From contig JAGTXK010000052.1 in NCBI GenBank assembly GCA_019096195.1, positions 1 to 64,000 on the forward strand: 64,000 nt of DNA. The letters are read 5' to 3'. A program made the position numbers and the translations under genes. Each line of letters starts with the position of its first letter. The stretch's first letter is position 1. This DNA comes from Boletus sp. NGJ. Its lineage: Eukaryota; Basidiomycota; Agaricomycetes; Boletales; Boletaceae. Below the pieces are notes generated by a model. It had not been told where the DNA came from. It ran no database searches and saw nothing but the letters and a program-made list of their open reading frames with translations. Of the stretch, positions 47,912 through 57,794 are shown piece by piece.

Positions 47912-50900
47912 ATGTCTATCGATGAACAAGATGTCACCGAACAAATGTTTGTTGACCACGGAACATATGATGATGAACAGCCTCCAGTAGTTCCCATAGG
48001 TGAAGAAGCCTTTGGACAGAGCTATGAGGGTGGCGAATACGAGGCATTTGATGATCTTGCAGAACAAGTGATGCAAGCCAGTGGCCACCAGTATGTTTTC
48101 TTTCAGTCTCATTTCTTGTCCTCAAGTCTTTTCAGCCATGTTGATCCCCACACTTGTGCCAACTGTGTGGAGACTCAGAGCCACCATTGGAATACTCAAA
48201 TGGACTGTCTTGTCTCTGCATATCTTGATTATTAATCTTGAGATTCTGGTGATGGAATGCCGAGTGAAGTGGATCCACTGGCTCCACCAATGGGTGAAGG
48301 TGATGGCTCCATAGCGGAGATTGAGCTGGTTGACATGTTCAGTAAGTCCAATTTTGTCTTTGTGTGCCCCAACCTGATTCATTAGCTAGATCGACACTAC
48401 GAAACATTTATTACCCCTACATGCAATCAATATCCTAACGAAACATTGATTCACCATGGATACCTAGGGTGCTCTCTGCTTTATCCAACCATTGCAATAT
48501 CTCTACGTACTCTTGCTGCCTTCCGTCAACAACACCGCGTGTGTCCTCGCTTCAGTATTCAAGCACAAGCGAAATCCCTATGCCATCTACATGAGGTAAG
48601 TGCAACCACTCGCACTCGGCTATCATAATTCTGATTAGTAATATCCCAAGGTTCCATATTGGCCTTCTCTGACTACAGCATTGTCTGTGGCTTATGATGC
48701 CTATTTGGAGATTCTCGAGCATGTGGATCAAGAGCTGAAGAAAGCCTTACAATGAGACGAACCCAACTGGCGCCTGCTGAATGAATGTCCAGCATGTTTC
48801 TACAAGCTTCAAGACGAGCCAGTCCTCGACTTTGAGTGGCTAGTTGCTATCGATGGAAACAATAGTCTGAAGCGCTGGGACCCAAGTACCTATGGTGTCG
48901 TGCCACGTGAAGACACTCATACAGCAAGTTCGGATCTATGGATCCCCACAAGTGACGTTGACAAGTATGCAAATGATGTATGCCCCAGGGTAAGCTTGGT
49001 TCTGGCTTTACAGAAATCATGCTAATGTTGATGTCAGCTTGACTCGGGCGATGAACCATCAGATGACTGGGTTGATGAACCTGATACTGGCGAGTCAGCT
49101 TGTGTCAATCGCTGGTGAAACGCAGGTCCTGAGAAACGGAAAAAATTGTTTCAAGTTTTTCAAGAATCAGGGATCTTTGCTGCCGTTTGCCATCATTGCT
49201 TCATCCTTCTTGCTTGTGATATGGTTAGGAGTGGAGAGCTGTAAGCTTCCCCTGATATTTTATTATACCACTAACAATCTATAGGGCCAAGTATCCGCTA
49301 TCGATTGTAGGCAAACTGATGTCAGTTTATGGGCCAAATGGGGCAATATTTTATGATATCGGCTGTGTGTTCAACACAACGCTGTCGAACAGTACACTGG
49401 GACCGACAGCACAGGCCCTGAATGTGCAAATGATGGTGGGTGCATTTCATGGCCATGCACATAATCGGAAATGTCAACTCAATTGGCATCCGCTTTACAT
49501 ACGAGGAACCGGCCATACAGAAGGTGAAGGCTGTGAGCATGTCTTCTTGGCATCGAATGATCTTGCCTCGACCATACGACATTCCACCAGGTTCCATCGT
49601 CATCAAGCTATTGAACAACACTTTGCTTTCTGGAACACTGATAAATATGCCGTTCTCAGTACATTTTGCCTTACCAAATGTTTGCATTTCACTGATGTGA
49701 CCTTATAGGTACTTTCCTTTGGAACCACTACCGAGCTGTGGCTGAAGCTGTCCACTCACTGACAGCTGAGCTTAATGTTCTGAAGATGGAATTTGACATT
49801 ACTGACAGCACTTTCGAGAAGTTCCATGAACAGGAACAACACTATCTTGGCAGTCTGAAGGAGCTCCCTGTTTGGAACAATCTCCATATCTGGTATGTCC
49901 ATGCTCTGGATGAACTTGCGGATAAAAAGTAAGTGCAGTGCATCTATCTCGTAACCTTGGACTAATCGTTATAGCTGCGAATGGGGTTTGGCGCATGAAG
50001 CCGCAAATATGGCATTATCTGATGTTCTTCCTGGAAACCTTGCCGACATGTCTGCCACCCTCAACAAAGCCCATGTTCGTGTTGACACTGCATATCAACA
50101 ATTGCAGCATGCAGAAGCACTTGTTGGCCACATTCAAAGCCTTCTCAATATTCAAGAACACTGGGAGATTGGAGGAGACGAGTACAACCAATGGAAGGAA
50201 GAGGCTATGATTACAAAGTATTGTGCTGCTTTGGACAAGCTAGAACGACTTGTCGTGATGCGTCTATTTGAACTTGCGAAGCTCAGCATGTCAGGCACTG
50301 GTAAGATGCATTTGATGATTCTGGATAGTGGTTGATGTTGTTTAGGCTATAAGCTTCATCAGCAAATCTCCAGAGCCCTTCAGTGACGTTCTGAGGCAAT
50401 TCGAAGTGCAATCAGCCACTACAATAAGAAAGCATCAGCACTCAATCCTCCTCACCCAAATATAACATGGAAAGATATTGTCGACTATAGTATCATCGGT
50501 GAATTCAATCTTCTTCGCCACTCACACACTGATATTCACACAGAGGATTGGGCAAAGCCAGCTTATCATGAAGCCACCATCAAATACTTCAAGCTTTGTT
50601 GTGCACATGAAGAAATCATTCATGTTGAAGTGGAGAGTCATCGTTTACACACATCCATTTACAATGAAGAACAGGAAATTAATGGAGTGATTACTCGTTT
50701 GATGATGATGAAGCCGCAGCTTGCACATGAGCTCAAAAGGAAGTACCACTACTGACACCATATCAATCTGCTCCATATCCACCGTCTGGATTGCCTTGAG
50801 GCATTGTCATATTATGATGGCCACAAAGGTGTTGGTACACGCAAAGGAATTGATACTCCTCGCAACACCCCAGAGTGTTCACCTCCTCCTGATGAAGTGG

Positions 50901-51125
50901 TCTCTCCAAACTCAATGCACCCTGCAGCTGGTAAGTCTTCATTGTTTAGGAAGCATAAGCTTGACCTTTTTTTCATACTTAGGAACTGCTGAACAAGATC
51001 CTGATATCCAACAACATGTGGGCAAGTCAGATGACTTCAAGGATACCAATGATTCCACTACATTTGAGGAAGATCAGTTAATTACACGGATGATGGCCGA
51101 ATATCTGAACTTTGATGACAATTGA
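47912..51125 (+). pseudogene. KDZ transposase with several TGA stops
   Basis: Multi-exon transposase of the Kyakuja-Dileera-Zisupton superfamily. The acidic N-terminus (MSIDEQDVTEQMFVDHG) is followed by a Cys cluster (HTCANCVETQSHHWN, CxC1-like), HHGYLGCSLLYPTIAISLRT and DEPNWRLLNECPACFYKL. The RNase-H-fold catalytic blocks are AIDGNNSLKRW (Asp), FYDIGCVF (Asp) and HTEGEGCEHVFLASNDLA (Glu), after the diagnostic GAFHGHAHNRKCQL. A helical C-terminal region and an acidic end (MMAEYLNFDDN) follow. Introns show GTAAG..AG ends. TGA codons at 48753, 49116, 50384 and 50753 occur where the family has Arg or a basic residue, compatible with CGA-to-TGA decay. The start is uncertain; an upstream exon near 47799 is possible. 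Confidence 0.82.
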
Positions 51126-51482
51126 ATGATGAACGCTGACTGGGACTGTTCATGTATATGTGTATATCTAATAGTAGTTTTGATGATTGATTCAAATATG
51201 ATTCTTGTAAAGTGTGTTATTATTGTAAAGTGTGTGATTGCAATGCAGTTGCCTCATGGTCATTGAGTGGCTTGAGCCTGAAAGTGTCTTTGTGTTCATG
51301 TTGCCAACAGCGTCGATGCATGCATTTGAACAATTGGTGGGTATCCAATACCATTCACATCTCACATATCGCAGTCACTGTCTTCTAGCATTCAGGCAAT
51401 GAATATCATCCAGGTATGCCACTTGGATATGTTAGAGGATCATTGAGTCAAGTGACCATATTCATAATGTCAGGGTCAACTA

Positions 51483-52739
51483 TTGACTCACACTGGCACA
51501 CCTCTCTCTCTCAAACTCTCAATTGTCTACCATATGACATCTTCTTCCAACACACCCTCAGTTTCTGAGCCTGTTTCACCTATAGAGGCAGCAGCTACTA
51601 CTCAACCTACCTTTACAATGGCCCAGCTTGCATCACTCTATTCATCTGGTCTGGGCAGTGGCTACAGCAACAACAAACACCAGGCTGTTGCTCATACGCT
51701 TCTGAGGTACAATGTCCATCTTGATGCCACCCACTATGAAACTCGCATTTCGGATGGACTGCACCCATCTTACATTTCGTTCAACCCAATTGGCACATCC
51801 GGGAACCGAGGGCTTTCCAGGCCTGCACTGGTTGACACGTCTCTGGGAGATCTATTTGATGCGGTACGTTGATTCACAACTACTCACTGTTTTCACTAAC
51901 TTTTGCTCTCAGATCATGATCCAGGATCATCTTGATGGAGGGCTATCCATTCTTATTTGATGCTCTGGCAAGAAGATTCCATCGACGCTCACACCTGACA
52001 AAGTCAACATTGATCTCTATGTTACACCATGTGAGCTCCACAAACAACAAGTGAGCTTTAGTGGTCATATTGCTGCTATGGTTCAGGTATTCTGTCAAGA
52101 GATGGTGATCCCCCATCTTTACCGTTTCTCGGAGCATTGCAACCTTGAAGAAGTCAAGCCGCTTGTCCACGAATGTATGTTCATGTTTAAAATTCACTCA
52201 AGGACACATTTGCTCATCTCAACATAGTTTCTGGCTCTCCAATCAGTGCTATCGGACTACAACATATCCCGCCCCCCCTTGGTGCTGCCAGTAGCTGCAT
52301 TCATTGCTCTGCTTTGCCAGAGGGCAACTTTTCATGGACTTTCAAGGTCATCATGCCAACTCAAAAGCCCCCCCAGACTCTGACATCTGTTCGCCAATGC
52401 CACCCTGCTAAAGCTTTTTTGTTGGGTAGGGTCAAGAAAGAACCCAAGAGCTTCACGTCATCTCCTCTCAATTTACAGGCGGAACAACAAACCGCTGTTC
52501 CCTTTATTAGTATCAGCCCTCACTCTGATGCTATATTAGACCACTTCGGTTTGGATGATACAATCCTTGGTCAGCTCTGTGATTTGATCAGCAATGTGCA
52601 TACCAGTCATTGGGAGAAGACTCTCGTCACTCCTGAGTGGGGCCTCAAACCCAACCAGGCTTCCCTCCTTGCAGCTGCCTTACTCAAGGACCTTCAGGGC
52701 GCCAGTGTGCCTGCTGGCAAGGTATGTGTTTCATCATAG
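51483..52739 (+). pseudogene. KDZ-borne accessory gene 1, unknown function
   Basis: Spliced + strand reading frame after the transposase. It begins MTSSSNTPSVSEPVSP (51534; an upstream ATG lies at 51483), then TMAQLASLYSSGLGSGYSNN, PSYISFNPIGTSGNRGLSRP, DKVNIDLYVTPCELHKQQ and a long exon 52233-52730 with PAKAFLLGRVKKEPKSF and SDAILDHFGLDDTILGQLCD. A TGA at 51958-51960 interrupts one exon. I recognise no domain. It ends in a region rich in Leu/Ala helices. Its place inside the TIRs says it moves with the element. Confidence 0.5.
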
Positions 52740-53032
52740 TTTCTGGGCTTCATTTTTCCTTACCTTTTATACAGAAATTCTGGGTGGCATTCGGAATCAT
52801 TTTGAAATGTTTGGGTGCTCTCATGTTGTTGCTCATGTTGTTGTTCATCCTCAAAGTCATTTGGTTTGTCATTACACAGTAGATTTCCTTTTGTTCTGTT
52901 TACTCGTGCTATTCACTAGGGTTGCACCATGCAGTGCATTAAGGGATGCGGCTAGCATTGAGCGTGTATAAATATCTGGTATCTTTGACTCTATGTCTCT
53001 GTTGGATCCAGTTGTCTGTTATACTGCCAGCC

Positions 53033-54437
53033 ATGCCAAGGGCACCACAACGCTTGCAGCCAATCCCCCGACAGCAACCAAGGGTCATTCTTAACAAAGA
53101 TGCTTGGAAGATGTTACTCTCCGAGCAATGGGACAGGTCACGCCATTTCAAGGAGGATCTTGACAGTGCCTGGCAAGAAATTGGTAACACAACGAAGAAA
53201 ATTGCTGCTACCCACCACAAGAGCCTCCATCGTGTCCAGCATGACTTGTATTTCCAGCATGGACCATTTCTCCGAAAGCACAACAAGGTGAACGCCTGGA
53301 ATGCATTCTTCTGGAAGAAGTCTCATGATGCTCATGCCCACGGTACTAAGCTCTGCAGCATCCTGATTTATTTTCACACTGATATATGTTTACAGTGTTT
53401 TTTTTTTCCCCTCTAGAACTGGGCACGAGCGGGAGAGCCACTCTTCCTAGGCTTGTAGAAGAGTACCGCCGCGAGTACCAGACCCTCTCCACTGAGGCAA
53501 AAACGGCACTTGTTGAAGAATTCTCACAGCATTGTGAGGCAATGGCCACTGGTTTTCGGGTCAATATATGGTCTCAGGTCAATGATGTCACCCACACATT
53601 GAGAAGAATTGAAGACGAGGTATGCACACAACTAGTCTAAGCTTTGTTGTCAAGCTAATTAAATCCCAACTTGCAGCTCAATGGTCTCCATCATCACACC
53701 AGCACAGAAACAATCCTTTATGCTGTACATGGATCCACAGACCTCCCACTCGAGGGTGTTGCTTTCACAACAGAGGGTGTTGCCGACTTTATGGGCAGCA
53801 TCATGCACATCAACAAGCAGGATCTTGTTAGCAAGATGGAAGGGTTTTCCCTCCAAGGAATCAAAGGTAAATTGAAATTTTCTTCACTCCAAATACTTAC
53901 ATGATGCTACTTAGGAGCAGCACAAAACCATCAGATGCGCATCTCTCATATGTGCAGCAATATCCGTGCGATTATCAACAAGAAACTGCATATGTATCTA
54001 TTCTACTTTCTCATCTCACGTTTTTATATGGTCATAGAGGAAATCACAAGAGAACCATCAGCAAGGATGCATTGGGCATACTATTTTAGGAATGTGGTCC
54101 AGCGCTATCATGTCATGATTGATGGCTGGCCAAGCAACATCCCCTTCGTAAACCTTAGTGAGACATCCAGTGCCCTTCTCCAACTTGAAATGCTCCTCAG
54201 GAAGTGGGAGTTGGGTACAATATCATGAAGGTCTCTGACTGAAGTGGAATTTGAGGAACTTCAATAGAAAAGGAATCAGCAACTCGAGTCCGGTGAAATC
54301 ACAGAGCACGCACACCGCAGACGCTCGGACCAGGGAGGAACACATAATAAGGGTAGGACTCAAAGCTCACCTCATGATGTTCAGATGAACACATCTGGTG
54401 ACCACAGTCGAGGGGAGACTTCGGATGCATCTGAATA
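53033..54437 (+). pseudogene. KDZ-borne accessory gene 2 with an HMG-like segment
   Basis: Multi-exon + gene starting MPRAPQRLQPIPRQQPRVI, with WDRSRHFKEDLDSAW and then NKVNAWNAFFWKK joined across a short intron to LPRLVEEYRREYQTLS. The N-A-W-N-A-F ... Y..LS.E.K spacing recalls an HMG/YABBY-type box, so DNA binding is possible. Later exons have STETILYAVHGSTDLPL, DFMGSIMHINKQDLVSK, MRISHMCSNIRAIINKKLH, RYHVMIDGWPSNIPFVNL and a Ser/His/Gly-rich tail ending at 54437. One TAG interrupts the last exon near 54267. Function is inferred only. Confidence 0.45.
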
Positions 54438-54907
54438 GTAGCACTACAACTACGACCAACATAGAAATAGTATTGGCATTACTTACTTCATCCACTTCAT
54501 CAACCATTTTCAGCTGATGAGACAGAGTTCTGTCCTGACTATTTAGATTCTTTACATAATTTTATAGAATGTTGACAAATCTTCGCTTAAGTAGCATGAC
54601 ATACAATATTAGGGCCCAGCGGTCAGGATCAGAAGAGTGGTATGACATGACAAGAGAATTATTAACATCTCACCAATACTTACATTAGCCAGACAGATTG
54701 CAAGCCACAGGGCAATCACAACATCATCTACCATGTATCAGGATGACGTGGTTGCAAGGTGATAAGACACATTGAGCAAAGTAATGGGCAGCAAGAACAT
54801 AAGGAGAGGCAAGTGGACGTGACCATCTGGCAGTAGACCTAAAGAGGAAGATAGGCGTATGAATGAGTATGCTGACGAGAAACCGAGTGTGCACTAACCT
54901 AACTGTA
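54438..54907. other. Right inner spacer of the KDZ element, with a partial TIR repeat
   Basis: Non-coding. A stretch at about 54838-54893 (GAGGAAGATAGGCGTATGAA ..) is a diverged copy of 54957-55014 just inside the right TIR, so part of the TIR was tandemly duplicated at its inner edge. Confidence 0.6.
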
Positions 54908-55832
54908 ATTCCTCGAATCCTTGTTAACAAAGAGCGGCAAGACATGGGCTGCAAGACCTGAGGAGGAAGATAGGTGTGCGAATGAGCTCGCCGACAAGAA
55001 ACCAAGTGTGCAGGAAGACCGGGATGCCCAACAGGTAGAGGGGTGGTGAAGCGAACAGAGTAGGCGGGCGCAGGACGGTCAAATGGGTACAAGAGAACTC
55101 GCCCAACAGGTAGGGGGCAGAGAAGCGAGCAGAGCAGGAAACCAAGTGATGATGGTGGCAGAAAAGACAAGGGGGACGAGGGCAGGCTTGGGACGCCAAA
55201 CGAGCACAGAGTGGGTGACTGAGAGATGGTGATTGGCAGGAAAAAAAGAGTAGAAGCATGAGACAGTGATGACAACATGTGGGGAGATGGTGGAGAGGAT
55301 TTGGGACCATTGGTGAGGTCCACGGCAAACAGGGAGCTCGTGTGAGGTGTTAGAATGCTGGGGGAGAGAGCAATGGCATTGAACACTGCGGGAAATGACA
55401 CCAACAACAACGGTGTTGATTGAGAGTGTTGTTGAGGTCTGTTGCAAGCAGGAAACTCGCGGGAGGTGATGAGATGCTGGGGGAGACGAGAATGACGTTG
55501 GACAGCATGGGGAATGTCGCTAACAACAGTGGTGACAACGACAATGACAATGATGGTGTTGTGGTCAGGGGGGAAGGGGCATGGGAAGCATTTACCTTGC
55601 TGGCTTCAGCTCTCATAGTGCTGAGGCACGAGTTTGGGCACGTGGCCGAAGGCATGGCTATTGGCCCCAAGCTGTGCTGCGACCACCTGGTGGCTCTGTG
55701 CACGGGAAGTCCAGTATTTGGGGCAATATTTATTGCCGGTGTTGGCAAAATAGTGTTAACAAGCCAAACAATCAATAGTGACGGCAATAGCCATCATTCT
55801 TAATTAGGCTCTAAGTGTGGGAACCATAGGTG
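54908..55832 (-). repeat. Right long terminal inverted repeat of the KDZ element
   Basis: Inverse copy of 46845-47769. It ends GGAACCATAGGTG at 55832, directly followed by the AAAGTAAC duplication. Confidence 0.88.
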
Positions 55833-55840
55833 AAAGTAAC

Positions 55841-56085
55841 AGTATCATGTGGCACACAGAACTGCATCACGTGGTATTGTTGCTTTCCCGCGCGAGCATG
55901 TGACATAGCATCACGTGAACCATTTTACCCATGTGCTGCCAATTTTTGACTGGGGAGTGCCGACTGCGTCGGCAGATACCTTGCTTGGTATAGGATGTAA
56001 CTGAGAGGATGTACCTAGGCATTCACCGTTACATTTTACTGTAATCATGTACAACGCTTGATTATAAGCCACGACCTTCGATCCC
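55841..56085. other. Intergenic, CACGTG-containing flank of the KDZ insertion
   Basis: Continuation of the region left of the KDZ element. It carries CATCACGTGG and CATCACGTGA (about 55865-55920). No gene. Confidence 0.5.
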
Positions 56086-56922
56086 GTGACACAGGGGCGA
56101 AGCCAAAAATTAGTGATGTGCAAAGTAACAAATTCCCAGATATTCGTTATTCCAGCCGAATATCGGACCGCTCGACGATCGTTGAATGCTGCTGAAGTGC
56201 ATGCAATGCATGTTCGCAGTTGTTCCTCAAATCCAGATCATATTGAACTTCCAGAAATACTAGAACTCGCCATAGGCATGCCAGTCCTCATCACTCAAAA
56301 CATCCACACGGAGCTAGACATAACGAACGGAGCCCGCGGTACTGTCGTCGATATCATCTTAAATCAAGCGGAACCGCCACCTTCTCGGACGCACAGAGTC
56401 GTTGACCTACTTCATCCTCCCGCTTTCGTCCTTGTCAAACAACAACACTCGCTTGCACCTCGTTTCGGTGTGGAACCTGAGACAATCATTCCAATCCGTC
56501 CTATCAAGAAAACCATCCGTCTCAATCTGCACGAAAACTCAAAAAAGATAATACGAACAATCACGCAAACGCAATTGCCAATAACCGCCGCGTACGCCCT
56601 CACAGACTATCGCACTCAAGGTCAAACGATCCCGGCTGTCATTCTCGATCTCGCACCTCCACCCACCGGTAAATTAAGTTTGTTCAACCTATACGTTGCT
56701 CTCTCCAGAAGTTCCGGACGAGAGACAATACGACTTCTGCGCGATTTCGATGAAAAAGCTTTAACATCACCTCATCTTCCCAAATTGACAGCCGAGGATG
56801 ACCGATTGTCGCGAATGAACGAAACGACTTTTTCATGGTGGCAGACGCTGAAAGACGCAGGCATCAATTCACACTCGCAAACATGTATGACAAGTGCAGT
56901 CGAACGAAACAGAGAATATTGA
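56086..56922 (+). pseudogene. C-terminal part of a Helitron-type PIF1 helicase
   Basis: 278-codon ORF matching the last third of PIF1-like helicases carried by Agaricomycete Helitrons: ILELAIGMPVLITQN, LDITNGARGTVVDI, PITAAYALTDYRTQGQTIPA (motif V) and LFNLYVALSRSSGRETIRLL (motif VI), ending DDRLSRMN..TFSWWQTL. Walker A/B motifs and the Rep/HUH nuclease are absent, so it is truncated at the 5' side although the ORF is open throughout. I could not find a Helitron 3' hairpin with CTRR end in the next 200 bp. Confidence 0.75.
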
Positions 56923-57794
56923 TCACTTGAGTGCGTTCTATCGACCAGCCTAAAGATCACGTGTGAACATTATTTGTCCATATTTTTTCGATCACGTGTG
57001 CGATGGGATGGTCGTGCAAGCAAGGTAAATCGGAGCTCAAAGCGCCACCACTCTTCGGAGCTTGAATACATGACTCATCTGCAGCATTTTTGTTTCACCT
57101 CAAAATTCGCTTACGTTACATTTGGTGACAAACCAAACTTTGAGTGCCACTAATAACAGGTGCTTCTTCTGCTTCCTTCTTCTGTCCTCGGCGCGGTTTT
57201 CACAACTCCCGACCTCGGTCCCACGCTCCTTTGAGCATTACGCTCGGGTGTCTCGTCTCGTCGTTGCGCAGGCGCCAGGGGTGCTTCGGGTGGATCAACT
57301 CAGTCTATCGGCATGTTATCGGGTCGCTCCCGGCGCTGACATGTTTCGTCTTCAATGCCACGACCTGTGGTGAGTCGCCGCTGACACCGTTCATTCCGCG
57401 GTCTTTGCAGTCTCGCCCGCCATCATCCCCTTCCCACTATGCCACCATATTACCCTCGACAATTCCCGTATCGCCGCCTGACCAATTTCGCACATCCGAG
57501 TGCGTCGCAGTTCATTACTTAACCGGATGCGAATATCATGTCTAAATTATAGATATATTTGTGCACAAATGTCTAATATTGACTATCGTAGACACCGTAT
57601 CAACATCCGTCGGCATACGAACAATAGTGGTGCATGGCATGCACGGTAGGGTCCAGATCACAGCTACAGGGAACACCATCAATGAGGGCATACCGAGCCA
57701 ACGTTCGTCGTAGAATCTGCGCGTAACAGGTCATCAAATCATACCCAGACTTTTTGGTCCGTGGGTTGAAGAGCCAGCCATTATAACGTGCGTA
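56923..57794. other. Intergenic stretch
   Basis: Contains two GATCACGTGTG sites (about 56957 and 56991) and two overlapping + ORFs (57122-57545) with no recognisable domain. Probably the Helitron remnant's flank and the 3' flank of the transporter gene. Confidence 0.4.

Larger units (their letters stand above)
46845..55832 (+). mobile_element. KDZ (Zisupton-like) DNA transposon with both ends and target duplication
   Basis: 8,988-bp element. It starts CACCTATGGTTCCCACACTT and ends with the inverted copy of that sequence. The flanks AAAGTAAC (46837-46844 and 55833-55840) are a perfect 8-bp duplication, the length reported for Zisupton. About 925-bp terminal inverted repeats enclose a KDZ transposase gene and accessory ORFs. 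All genes read on +. Several in-frame TGA codons make this copy probably non-autonomous now. It inserted beside the N-terminal end of the Harbinger-like gene. Confidence 0.88.

Noticed and set aside
46845-55832. A TET/JBP dioxygenase gene riding in the KDZ element
   Set aside because: Such genes are known to associate with KDZ elements in basidiomycetes, so I looked, but no HxD...H dioxygenase motif was found in either accessory ORF.
56923-57120. Helitron 3' end (hairpin plus CTRR)
   Set aside because: No convincing GC-rich hairpin followed by CTRR was seen after the helicase fragment.
57122-57545. Two overlapping + ORFs as a gene
   Set aside because: No domain and no supporting splice structure; composition is as expected for chance frames in a GC-richer stretch.
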